DNA of 10,855 nucleotides from JARRRL01 sp037380725. Lineage in GTDB: Bacteria > Pseudomonadota > Gammaproteobacteria > Pseudomonadales > JANQJO01. This document shows, in pieces, positions 1-6,683 of this stretch. The stretch's first letter is position 1. The number at the start of each line of letters is the position of its first letter. The notes beneath the pieces were generated by a model. The model ran no database searches, was not told the origin of the DNA, and worked only from the letters and a program-made list of their open reading frames with translations. Location of the stretch: the NCBI GenBank assembly GCA_037380725.1, contig JARRRL010000095.1, positions 1 through 10,855 on the forward strand. Direction: 5' to 3'. The translations under genes were made by a program, and so were the position numbers.

Positions 1-601
1 GGATCTCCACCACCACCAGTTGACCATCTGTGGCGCCATAGGCCTGATCGGTCGGTACTAGAATGTCCTGGTTAATTCGCTTGTTGTCGGCAACAACAAA
101 ACCGACACCCTTATCAAAGTAGTAGCGCCCGGCCACATGCACATTGGCATGCTCCAGCACCTCGACAATGGCACCCTCGCGGCGACCGCGGCGGTCTACC
201 CCGGAGACCCTCGCCAATACCCGATCGCCGTGCAGACATGCGTGCATCTCACGGGCAGAGAGGAACAGGTCATCGCCCCCCTCATCAGGGACCATAAACC
301 CGAAACCATCCGGATGGCCGATGACGCGACCACGGATAAGCTGCATCTTGCTCACCAGACCATAGCCACCACGGCGATTGAACATTATCTGGCCGTCACG
401 CTCCATGGCGCGCAGGCGACGACGTAGCGCCTCCAGTTGCTCCTCATCTTCGAGGTGGAGCAGTTCGGCAATTTCCGTGCGATTGAGGGGTTGGCCGGAA
501 TCCTCCAGCAGCTGCATGATGAATTCACGGCTGGGAATGGGGTTATCGTATTTCTGCGCTTCGCGCTTCTGGAAGGGGTCCTTCCGGGATGATCGTGACA
601 T
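1..601 (-). CDS. rnr: Ribonuclease R, N-terminal part (runs off the window)
   Basis: Exoribonuclease R degrades structured RNA 3' to 5' and acts in mRNA turnover and rRNA/tmRNA quality control. About 200 codons are visible and the rest lies left of base 1, so the RNB catalytic domain is not in view. Near residues 18-26 is the conserved KYDNPIPSRE block. A winged-helix region follows (about 25-85, with EQLEALRRRLRAMERDGQ). Then comes a cold-shock/OB region with GRVIGHPDGFGF and DDLFLS. A second OB region begins with RRGRREGAIVEV and runs to VGFVVADNKRI. The ATG at 601 is preceded by AGGA about 7 nt upstream. A TAGAAT box on the minus strand (plus 646-651) could be a -10, but I see no good -35. 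The identity rests on near-collinear similarity to Pseudomonas-type RNase R as I remember it. Confidence 0.93.
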   Translation of the reverse strand, partial: MSRSSRKDPFQKREAQKYDNPIPSREFIMQLLEDSGQPLNRTEIAELLHLEDEEQLEALRRRLRAMERDGQIMFNRRGGYGLVSKMQLIRGRVIGHPDGFGFMVPDEGGDDLFLSAREMHACLHGDRVLARVSGVDRRGRREGAIVEVLEHANVHVAGRYYFDKGVGFVVADNKRINQDILVPTDQAYGATDGQLVVVEI

Positions 602-680
602 GTATTTCCTATCCTGCTGCCCGAGGGGCGTTTTCATAATCGGCTATTCTAGCGCACTTGGGCGACAGATGCCCTGGTCG

Positions 681-710
681 TTGACAAGAATCGGCTCTCG
701 CTGCTAAAGT
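681..710 (+). promoter_or_regulatory. Promoter for tRNA-Leu
   Basis: There is a perfect TTGACA -35 at 681-686 and TAAAGT at 705-710 as the -10, with an 18-nt spacer. The stretch just after the -10 is GC-rich (tcgcgtcc). Such discriminators are typical of stringently controlled stable-RNA promoters. Transcription would start near 717, about 30 nt before the mature tRNA. The assignment is from sequence match and position only. Confidence 0.6.
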
Positions 711-746
711 TCGCGTCCTCTCGCGCCGAAAGGCGTTGAGAACCAC

Positions 747-833
747 GCCGAGGTGGTGAAATTGGTAGACACGCTAGCTTCAGGTGCTAGTGGCCTAACG
801 GTCGTGGAGGTTCAAGTCCTCTCCTCGGCACCA
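747..833 (+). tRNA. tRNA-Leu (anticodon CAG)
   Basis: This is an 87-nt class II tRNA with encoded CCA. The acceptor arms GCCGAGG (747-753) and CCTCGGC (823-829) pair perfectly, with discriminator A830 and CCA at 831-833. The anticodon stem is CTAGC (774-778) with GCTAG (786-790). The loop TTCAGGT gives anticodon CAG at 781-783, which reads CUG leucine codons. The D-arm has the AAATTGGTAGAC signature, there is a long variable arm, and the T-loop is GGTTCAAGTCC. It lies divergently from rnr and appears to be a single-gene unit. I see no strong terminator directly after it. Confidence 0.97.
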
Positions 834-942
834 TTCTTAATGTCGATAAAAACTGAAATTTAAAGAAATCAAGGCATTAAGCTGTGATGATCTGGGTTAA
901 AAGCCGCGATTACAACACAGCGGTTTACCAGGTTTCAAAATG

Positions 943-1270
943 CTATTCTGGCATCCTAATTCTTCCTACACCAATTCTCCAGGCGCCCAGGCGCAGAGCC
1001 TCTACCCGCTCGAACTCTTTCAGGTTATTCGCGTTACCTTCAGGTTATTCGCATCACCAGCGTTAACCCCTCACTCCTTGCATGCCCGGCAATATGCAAA
1101 TCATTAACACCGATTGGTGTACCTTTGCGCTCCAACACTGCCCGGATATCGCCACAGTGAGCGGCGGCTTTATTGCCATAGCCCAGCACGAATAAGCGGG
1201 AAATAAAGTCTTCCACTTCACGTCATCAGGGAAGCGGGTATCAGCCGGCAATCTGACCGCTTTAGCACGT
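943..1270 (-). pseudogene. Decayed vapBC toxin-antitoxin module (VapB piece plus VapC C-terminal half)
   Basis: Reading the minus strand from the end of bepA, the first piece is RAKAVRLPADTRFPDDVK (about 1270-1214). This fits the AVRLP core of a VapB antitoxin. A frame change follows immediately. The next piece (about 1213-1040) is a VapC PIN-domain segment with GNKAAAHCGDIRAVLE, GTPIGVNDLHIAGHA and SEGLTLV. A 20-bp duplication and another frame break follow. The last piece is ANNLKEFERVEALRLGAW (about 1034-980), which is the usual VapC C-terminus, and it runs in frame to a stop at 943-945. The C-terminal half of VapB and the N-terminal half of VapC, with its first acidic catalytic residue, are missing. 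No functional toxin or antitoxin can be made. The VapB remnant begins exactly at the bepA stop codon, so an older boundary lies there. Confidence 0.75.
1019..1058. repeat. 20-bp tandem duplication inside the vapC remnant
   Basis: The units 1019-1038 and 1039-1058 are adjacent and match at 18 of 20 bases. Each contains TTCAGGTTATTCGC on the plus strand. In the VapC reading direction one copy encodes the ANNL motif region, so the second copy is a coding duplication. It is not a transposon end. Confidence 0.85.
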
Positions 1271-1271
1271 T

Positions 1272-2787
1272 CTAACCACGTAAGTCTAAACTGTGGGCTT
1301 GAATTTCTTGCATGCGTTGTTTGATTTTTGCACTGCGTGGAAAATTTTCTTTCGTTAGATCGAGGGCATAGCGCAACTGTTGTAAGGCTTGTTCGTTGCG
1401 ATTATAGAGAAAGAAAACCTCAGCACGCGCTTCGTGCACGCCGACGATGTTGCCCGTTGCGCCGTACGCCTCGGACAGCAAACGCCAGAGTTGGGGATCG
1501 TTGGGATGATCGCGCAACAAGGTTCTGAGCCGGGGAGCGGCCTTGTCTGGCGATTGTGTTCGCAGCAGCGTTTGCGCATAGTAGATGCCAAGCGCATAGC
1601 TTTCTGGGATGACCGTTAATTCGGCCTCCAATACATCGCGGGCTTTTTCATAACGGCTTTGCGCCATATAGATTTCAGCTTCAGCGACGATGTAGGCGAT
1701 GCGGTTGGGGTCGTTTTTGCGCAGTGGTTCTAGGGCTTTGAGCGCNNNNNNNNNNNNNNNNNNNNNNNNGGGCCGCGGCGCGTTCGATGGGGGTGCTGGC
1801 GTTTTTGGCCTGTAAGCGAAAGGTCTTGATGTTTTTCAGTTTATCTGGTGAATAAGAGGCTTCCACGCGGGCTTTCATTAGGGAAAAGTCGAGTGAAGCT
1901 TCCGGCGTGGTGAGCGGCAACTGGATGATGCGATTGTACGAGTCCGAAATACGCGATTCCGTGACAGGGTGTGTCAGCAGAAATTCAGGCGGCGCCTTAG
2001 AATAATTTTCGGTGGCTTTGTGCATGCGTTCAAAGAAGCGAGGCATTGCACTGGGGTCTTTCCCGGCTTTGGCTAATGTAGTCATGCCAAAACGATCAGC
2101 TTCGCGCTCAAATTGGCGTGAATAACTCAGTTGAGACTGCAAGGATGCTGCTTGAGTGGTCAGCAGAGCCGCCAAACCCGTGTCCGAATTGCTGCTGGAA
2201 GCAATGAGGGCAACGCTGGCGATTAAAGCAGCGACGGTTTTCCATTTGTCTCGCCGTGATCGTTCCAAGTTGCGGGCAAAATGCCGCTGCGAAAGGTGAG
2301 CAATTTCGTGTGCAATGACGGCGGCCATCTCATCTTCCGACTCCGCGTTCAACAGCAAGCCCGCATTAATGCCCATGACGCCGCCCGGCACCGCAAAAGC
2401 GTTAATTGAACTGTCGTTGATGATGACAACTTCTAATTTGCGTTGATTGAGTTCGCTGAATGAGGCCAAGTGATACGTCAAATGCGTGACGTAATCGTTC
2501 AGTAAGGGGTCGGATATGATGGGGGCTTGTCCGCGCAATACGCGCAGCCAGGCGCGACCGGCGATGTACTCTTGGTCCGGGCTGATGACGCCCGAAGAGC
2601 TGTCACCGAGATTGGGCAGATCTTGCAGCGCAGCACCTACGGTGTTGGTGCCGAAGCTATAGCAGAAAAGAACCACTAACAAGCACAATAACATCAGTAA
2701 GCGTTGCCGATAGACGGACACAACGATGGGTTTGTCCTCGTTGGATGAGGCAATCTTTTGGTGTATCGTTGGTGACCTTAACCACAT
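1272..2787 (-). CDS. bepA: BepA, periplasmic M48 metalloprotease/chaperone with TPR tail (assembly gap inside)
   Basis: BepA acts in the periplasm at the outer membrane. It helps LptD assembly and degrades stalled outer-membrane proteins with the BAM complex. A hydrophobic signal region lies at residues about 29-46, before the mature start near ALQDLPNLGD. A GTG near codon 24 would give a more usual signal-peptide length than the ATG at 2787. The zinc site is HEIAH (H160, E161, H164), with EREAD at 227-231 supplying the third ligand. LTHPVTESRI (H273) matches the regulatory histidine loop of E. coli BepA. The TPR tail includes ALKALEPL, YEKARDVL, NDPQLWRLLSEAYGATG and EQALQQLRYAL. The N run at 1746-1769 puts the two halves in different frames. 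Since the downstream half begins in frame at base 1745, I read this as one intact gene with a wrong-sized gap. perM is its divergent neighbour, as in many gammaproteobacteria. Confidence 0.9.
1746..1769. other. Assembly gap (24 Ns)
   Basis: Twenty-four ambiguous bases lie within bepA. Upstream coding ends in frame at ERAAA (about 1771) and downstream coding resumes as ALKALEPLRKNDP from 1745. In-frame joining needs a gap length of 2 modulo 3, so 24 cannot be exact. Homologues carry about 15 residues between these motifs, as I remember them, which suggests a true gap nearer 45-50 nt. Confidence 0.95.
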
Positions 2788-2888
2788 ACGCGTTAATCCA
2801 ACACTATAGAGTAATGATTATTGGTAATGCTAACGATCGTTTTGAAATAAGATGCCGCAGACCGTGTACGGGTGTGGCACACTACACA

Positions 2889-2928
2889 AAGTTCTATACC
2901 GCATGACGAAGTACTTTACCGCATGCTT
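2889..2928. repeat. Paired 20-bp direct repeat (CCGCATG type)
   Basis: The units 2889-2908 and 2909-2928 match at 15 of 20 bases, with the shared core TACCGCATG. Together with the following pairs it resembles the repeated ~20-bp sites found at the ends of IS21-like elements. No transposase is nearby. Confidence 0.6.
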
Positions 2929-2947
2929 AGCGTTACGTTCTTTAATT

Positions 2948-2983
2948 CCATTTTGTGGGCCGATCCCATTTTGTGAGTCAACC
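2948..2983. repeat. Paired 18-bp direct repeat (CCATTTTGTG type)
   Basis: The units 2948-2965 and 2966-2983 share the first 10 bases, CCATTTTGTG, and 14 of 18 overall. The sub-motif ATTTTGTGAGT at 2968-2978 occurs again at 3260-3270. This links the pair to the one at 3242-3279. Confidence 0.6.
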
Positions 2984-3121
2984 ACTTTCAGGATGTACCG
3001 ATTAAGGCCATTCCGCCAGGAACAATCGTATTCAAACCGATCGTGCTGTGGTTGGGCCATTGCGGATGGAGCGGTTTTACGTGCCTTAAGCCCGCTGTAC
3101 ACGTTTGCGTATCGCATAGTG

Positions 3122-3161
3122 CCTTGACTCGTGATATAGCTCCTTGACTCGTGATGTTGAT
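3122..3161. repeat. Paired 20-bp direct repeat (CCTTGACTCGTGAT type)
   Basis: The units 3122-3141 and 3142-3161 are identical over the first 14 bases and match at 17 of 20. This is the best-conserved pair in the bepA/perM gap. Function is unknown; it could be a mobile-element end or a tandem binding site. Confidence 0.7.
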
Positions 3162-3241
3162 CAGCGTTCAGTCAATGATCGGGCCAACGAGGGATTTTAC
3201 CCGCTCATCTCGTTGTTAGAAATGAGGTGTTGGCGGTTTCC

Positions 3242-3279
3242 TTATGTGAATAGTGGTCTATTTTGTGAGTACTGATCTG
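3242..3279. repeat. Paired 19-bp direct repeat (TTTTGTGA type)
   Basis: The units 3242-3260 and 3261-3279 match at 14 of 19 bases. The second carries TTTTGTGAGT, shared with the pair at 2948-2983. Confidence 0.5.
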
Positions 3280-3401
3280 TTGAGACTCAGCGGCGTTGCT
3301 GTGAAGGTCTGTCTTGTAAAATCATACATATAATAGGGATACGGTGCACGACCTTGTTTGAGTTGTCCGCGCAATTCAAGAGAATGCCTTTTCAAGGTGC
3401 A

Positions 3402-3469
3402 ACTCAGGACGACAAAACTCAAGGCGACAATGACAATTGGAGGTATGGCAAGTAGAGGTATGGTCAAGG
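3402..3469. repeat. Two successive 15-bp duplications
   Basis: ACTCAGGACGACAAA (3402-3416) is followed directly by a 12-of-15 copy (3417-3431). Just beyond, GAGGTATGG recurs 15 bp apart at 3440 and 3455. Both duplications are multiples of three. On the minus strand they would keep a hydrophobic open frame (about 3258-3467) in phase. That frame starts only at TTG and has no ribosome binding site, so I do not call it a gene. Confidence 0.5.
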
Positions 3470-3568
3470 CAGGCTAAGCCAAGAAGCCACGGTTAATGAT
3501 TGATGTTAGTAAGCTAGCCCATACTTACATTTTAAAATACGTTTTAAATTTTATGTTGAGTCCAAGTT

Positions 3569-4678
3569 ATGTTTGATGTAATTCGACAGTGGTATCAGAA
3601 ATATTTTGCCAGCGAAGAAATTGTGGTGCTGTTACTGCTGTTGCTGGGTGCGGGATTGATTATTTCCTTTTTGGGTCAAGTGCTTGCGCCATTTTTTACG
3701 GCCATCGTGATTGCGTATTTGCTCCAAGGCCTGGTGGCGGAGCTGCTCCGCCATGGGGTGCCGCGATTGGTGGCGGTGATGCTGGTTTACGTGTTGTTTC
3801 TCAGTTTGTTGATCTTCGGGACGTTTAAACTGTTGCCTGAGAGTTGGCAGCAGTTGGTAGCGTTTGTGGATCAACAATTACCGCGACTAATGACAGAAGG
3901 GGCTGAACTGCTGAAACGTTTGCCCGATGAGTGGCCAGGCGTCATCTCGCAAGCGCGCATTGATGAGGTGATTGCTGGGATCAAAGTCTCCACCAACGCC
4001 ATGACCAATGAAGTGCTCTCGTTTTCGTTTTCGGTTCTTCCTACCTTATTGGCAATTTTGATTTTTTTGGTGTTAGTCCCCGTATTGGTCTTTTTCTTTT
4101 TGAAAGACAAAGATCAATTATTAAGCTATTTATTGAGCTTTCTGCCCGATGATCGCACCGTGCTGAGTCAAATATGGCGAGAAATGGATCGGCAAGTTTC
4201 GAATTATGTGCGGGGAAAGTTTACTGAGATTGTGATTGTTGGCGTTGTGACCTATGTGGCTTTGTTGTGTCTGGGACTGAATTACGCCTTGCTGTTGGGG
4301 GTACTGGTGGGCTTGTCTGTGGTGATACCGTATTTGGGCGCCGCGTTGGTGACCGTGCCAGTGGCTTTAGTGGGCTATTTTCAGTTCGGTTTTGGGTCTG
4401 AATGGGTGACCCTCTTAGTGGTTTACGGCATTATTCAGGCTTTAGATGGGAACATCTTAGTTCCTTTGTTGTTTTCGGAGGCGGTGAACTTGCACCCCGT
4501 CTCCATCATTGTGGCGGTGCTGATTTTTGGTGGTGTGTGGGGGGTCTGGGGAGTGTTTTTTGCGATCCCGCTGGCAACCATGATTAAGTCTGTGGTTTCG
4601 GCGTGGTCTTATCATGTGGAAAGCCCCCCCGAACATCGCGCGCCACCTGACGATGCGAGTGATGAATCACCGCTCTGA
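3569..4678 (+). CDS. perM: PerM, AI-2E family inner-membrane permease
   Basis: The 369-residue polytopic membrane protein is of the AI-2E transporter (UPF0118) family, which has about 7-8 membrane segments. The start MFDVIRQWYQKYF matches the amphipathic QWY start of PerM/YfgO. Membrane segments lie at about residues 18-52 (two), 60-85 and 150-175, with a tight cluster at about 215-345. The long non-membrane loop of the family lies between, about residues 88-145 (LPRLMTEGAELLKRLPDEWPG). The C-terminal family signatures VGLSVVIPYLGA, DGNILVPLLF and FGGVWGVWGVFFAIP are present. The tail is hydrophilic. It is divergent from bepA, the usual neighbour. The substrate is unknown; family members are linked to AI-2 or Na+/H+ exchange. 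No strong Shine-Dalgarno precedes the ATG. Confidence 0.92.
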   Translation: MFDVIRQWYQKYFASEEIVVLLLLLLGAGLIISFLGQVLAPFFTAIVIAYLLQGLVAELLRHGVPRLVAVMLVYVLFLSLLIFGTFKLLPESWQQLVAFVDQQLPRLMTEGAELLKRLPDEWPGVISQARIDEVIAGIKVSTNAMTNEVLSFSFSVLPTLLAILIFLVLVPVLVFFFLKDKDQLLSYLLSFLPDDRTVLSQIWREMDRQVSNYVRGKFTEIVIVGVVTYVALLCLGLNYALLLGVLVGLSVVIPYLGAALVTVPVALVGYFQFGFGSEWVTLLVVYGIIQALDGNILVPLLFSEAVNLHPVSIIVAVLIFGGVWGVWGVFFAIPLATMIKSVVSAWSYHVESPPEHRAPPDDASDESPL

Positions 4679-4715
4679 TGGCGCGACGGATGCCTGAGGC
4701 GTTTGCCTTCATTGT

Positions 4716-4799
4716 GTTGTCTATACAACGTTATCTATGCAATGTTGTTTATACAACGTTGTCTACGCAATGTTGTTTACACAATGTTGTCTACGCAAA
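4716..4799. repeat. Six-unit 14-bp tandem repeat between convergent perM and bcp
   Basis: Six back-to-back 14-mers start at 4716, 4730, 4744, 4758, 4772 and 4786, with consensus GTTGTYTAYRCAAY. Units 1 and 3 are perfect short hairpins (GTTGT, 4-nt loop, ACAAC). Units 4 and 5 keep pairing on the plus strand only through G-U wobbles. The array lies 37 bp after the perM stop and 19 bp before the bcp stop, so it would be at the 3' end of both transcripts. It has no spacers, so it is not a CRISPR. Confidence 0.85.
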
Positions 4800-4818
4800 G
4801 TAAGTGCGCTGGGTCGGT

Positions 4819-5346
4819 TTATGAGTTGTGGGGGCTGTCCAGTGTCTGGACCGCTTCTAGAACAATTTGTGCGTGGTTCTGAACCGTCACTTTGCGCCAC
4901 TGGCGTTGCAGGACGCCGTGTTCATCAATGAGGAAGGTGCTGCGTTCAATGCCCATGACGTGCTTGCCGTACATGTTCTTCGGTTTGATCACGTCAAATA
5001 GGCGGCACAAGGCTTCATCCGTATCGGCGATTAACTCAAAGGGCAATTCTTGCGTGGCTTTGAATTTCTCGTGCGAACTCAGGGTGTCGCGCGAAACGCC
5101 AAAAATGCAGGTGCGTTCTGCTTTGAAGTCGGGGTACAAATCCCGAAAGTCTTGGCTTTCCTGAGTACACCCTGGCGTGGCGTCTTTGGGGTAAAAATAC
5201 AAAACGACTTTGTAGCCCTGGCATGCTGATAGCACGATGTCTTTGTTGGACGTGGCGGCTGCGGTAAAATCGGGAACCTTGTCCCCAATGTCAGGTGTCT
5301 CAGAGATAAGGTGTGGCGTGGTGTTGGTTTCGCTCTGTACTGTCAT
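4819..5346 (-). CDS. bcp: Thioredoxin-dependent thiol peroxidase Bcp (PrxQ type)
   Basis: This cytosolic peroxiredoxin reduces H2O2 and organic hydroperoxides using thioredoxin. It is 175 residues long, with a polar N-terminal extension of about 20 residues compared with E. coli Bcp. The family start follows at GDKVPDFTAAATSNKD. The active site YFYPKDATPGCT carries T57 and peroxidatic C60, and the conserved arginine is in GIERSTFLID (R135). In the two-cysteine members the resolving cysteine sits five residues after the peroxidatic one. Here that position is Q65, so the enzyme is 1-Cys-like or uses C80 or C114. The gene is divergent from dapA and convergent with perM. gcvR, which accompanies bcp in E. 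coli and Pseudomonas, is absent. Confidence 0.93.
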   Translation of the reverse strand: MTVQSETNTTPHLISETPDIGDKVPDFTAAATSNKDIVLSACQGYKVVLYFYPKDATPGCTQESQDFRDLYPDFKAERTCIFGVSRDTLSSHEKFKATQELPFELIADTDEALCRLFDVIKPKNMYGKHVMGIERSTFLIDEHGVLQRQWRKVTVQNHAQIVLEAVQTLDSPHNS

Positions 5347-5507
5347 AAGCGCTCATTCCCTGTCAGGTTGGAGATGCTTCGTTTCGTGCGCCGTTGTGTC
5401 TCACGGACCTTCAAAACCAATGCGCGATGCTGCGCTGATTAAACGGCTTGGGCTGTGATACTATCAGACTCGGACTGCGTACGACGAATCGCGTGGGACA
5501 TTTTATT

Positions 5508-5545
5508 TGGTTTCAGACGTAATATCTGGTTTGAGACGTAGGACG
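5508..5545. repeat. Paired 19-bp direct repeat (TGGTTTSAGACGTA)
   Basis: The units 5508-5526 and 5527-5545 share TGGTTT-AGACGTA with one mismatch over their first 14 bases. The spacing of about two helical turns would suit a pair of protein sites upstream of dapA or bcp. It equally fits a small tandem duplication. Confidence 0.6.
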
Positions 5546-5617
5546 GAAAAATCAGGCGTCATGTCTAGCGCATCTTTTGCGTTTGTCGATCGTCTGTCTA
5601 GCGTTTGTCATAAGCAA

Positions 5618-5650
5618 ATGAGCGACAAATGGGCGACGGATGAGCGATAA
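5618..5650. repeat. Three 11-bp tandem repeats upstream of dapA
   Basis: ATGAGCGACAA, ATGGGCGACGG and ATGAGCGATAA follow each other without spacers at 5618, 5629 and 5640. They end about 65 bp before the dapA start. GACAAA here can pair with TTTGTC just upstream (about 5605). Confidence 0.6.
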
Positions 5651-5715
5651 TGGTAGATCGTCAGCTCAACGGTAAACAGTAACTGGGTTTACGTTCCCGG
5701 TTTAAGGCACTGAAT

Positions 5716-6612
5716 ATGATTAAAGGTAGTATCGTAGCCCTTGTTACCCCTATGCACGCTTCGGGCGAGATTGATTGGGTTGCACTTGAGGCATTAGTGG
5801 AATGGCATATTGAGTTAGGTACGGCGGCGCTGGTGGTTGTTGGCACGACGGGTGAATCCGCGACATTAGGGTTTGATGAGCACAAGCGGGTGGTCAGTCA
5901 ATGCGTGGCCTGGGCGCGAGGCCGGATTGTTATTATTGCCGGCACGGGTGCCAATTGTACCCGAGAAGCCTTGGAATTGACCGAAAGTGCGTTAGCGTCT
6001 AAAGCGGACGCGTGTTTGTTGGTGACGCCATATTACAACAAGCCCACACAGGAAGGTTTGTATCAGCATTACGCGACGATTGCGAAGCATGTGCCCATTC
6101 CGCAAATTTTGTACAATGTGCCGGGTCGTACGTGTTGTGATCTCAGCGTCGAAACAACCCTCCGTTTGGCTAAAATCGCGAACATCATTGGCCTCAAAGA
6201 CGCCACCGGTGATCTGGAACGCGTCAGACCAATTGTTGAGCAGGCGGGCGATGATTTCAGGTTGTATTCAGGCGAAGACGCGACGGCTGCTGAACTGATC
6301 TTACGCGGTGGTCATGGCAGCATCTCTGTGACGGCAAATGTGGTGCCCGATCAGAGTGTGGCGATGTGCCAGAAAGCGTTGGCGGGTGATGAAGCGGGTG
6401 CGCGCGCTTTGAATGATCATTTGATGCCCTTGCACCGAGCGCTTTTTGTGGAGTCGAATCCGATACCCGTGAAGTGGGCGCTGTATGAGATGGGGCGTAT
6501 ATCCGATGGTATTCGCTTGCCCTTAACCCCGCTTTCTGAAGCCGCTCGACCGGGATTGCGTGAGGTGCTGGAGGAGGTCGGTTGTGCCCTACCACAGGTT
6601 GCTCACGTTTAA
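5716..6612 (+). CDS. dapA: 4-hydroxy-tetrahydrodipicolinate synthase
   Basis: DapA condenses pyruvate with aspartate semialdehyde, the first committed step to lysine and meso-diaminopimelate for peptidoglycan. The 298-residue TIM-barrel protein matches the family length. Key residues sit at the E. coli numbering: T44 and T45 in VGTTGES, Y107 in TPYYNKP, Y133 and R138 in YNVPGRT, and Schiff-base K161 in GLKDATGD. The start MIKGSIVALVTPM is canonical, with AAGG about 10 nt upstream. bamC follows 71 bp downstream and purC comes after it, the standard gammaproteobacterial order, probably co-transcribed. The stop codon lies within a 17-bp tandem duplication. Confidence 0.97.
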   Translation: MIKGSIVALVTPMHASGEIDWVALEALVEWHIELGTAALVVVGTTGESATLGFDEHKRVVSQCVAWARGRIVIIAGTGANCTREALELTESALASKADACLLVTPYYNKPTQEGLYQHYATIAKHVPIPQILYNVPGRTCCDLSVETTLRLAKIANIIGLKDATGDLERVRPIVEQAGDDFRLYSGEDATAAELILRGGHGSISVTANVVPDQSVAMCQKALAGDEAGARALNDHLMPLHRALFVESNPIPVKWALYEMGRISDGIRLPLTPLSEAARPGLREVLEEVGCALPQVAHV

Positions 6613-6632
6613 AGGTTGCTTATGTTTAAAGT
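6599..6632. repeat. 17-bp tandem duplication across the dapA stop codon
   Basis: The units 6599-6615 and 6616-6632 match at 14 of 17 bases (core TTGCT-A-GTTTAAAG). The first copy contains the dapA stop TAA at 6610-6612. The second repeats a TAA-containing copy just outside the gene. Confidence 0.75.
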
Positions 6633-6683
6633 GCAACGGGTGTTTCGAGAGCAAAGTGCAAAGGGAAGGGGTAAGGCAGCGGT

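Larger units (their letters stand above)
2788..3568. other. Long bepA/perM divergent intergenic region, repeat-rich, no convincing gene
   Basis: These 780 bases separate divergent bepA and perM. Open frames on both strands here (about 2830-3127 and 3258-3467) show no recognisable domain and lack good ribosome binding sites. The region holds four adjacent-pair repeats with 18-20 bp period (2889-2983, 3122-3161, 3242-3279) and two 15-bp duplications (3402-3469). An AT-rich stretch just before perM (3530-3555) may hold its promoter. I could not fix a convincing -35/-10 pair. Confidence 0.6.
5347..5715. other. bcp/dapA divergent intergenic region, no gene seen
   Basis: These 369 bp are too short for a full gcvR, and I found no recognisable coding. 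The region should carry promoters for bcp (minus) and dapA (plus). GATAAT at 5646-5651 is a possible -10 for dapA but lacks a good -35. It also contains the repeat pair at 5508-5545 and the triple 11-bp repeat at 5618-5650. Confidence 0.6.

Noticed and set aside
1019..1058. Transposon-end repeats similar to those at 10754
   Set aside because: The repeat lies inside a recognisable VapC coding motif, so it is a duplication of coding sequence. The shared GTTATTC core is coincidental.
1272..1667. A separate TPR protein gene downstream of an M48 protease
   Set aside because: The TPR frame is open upstream past 1667 to the N run and continues bepA. The split is caused by the gap.
2830..3127. Overlapping open frames of about 90 codons on both strands
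   Set aside because: No recognisable motif or ribosome binding site. They span the paired direct repeats, which explains repeated residues such as QNGIGPQNGI without any coding function.
3258..3467. A 69-codon minus-strand frame with a hydrophobic N-terminus
   Set aside because: The only start is TTG directly after a stop, with no Shine-Dalgarno and no known family. The in-phase 15-bp duplications are mildly suggestive of past coding but not enough.
4716..4799. CRISPR array
   Set aside because: The units are 14 bp and contiguous with no spacers.
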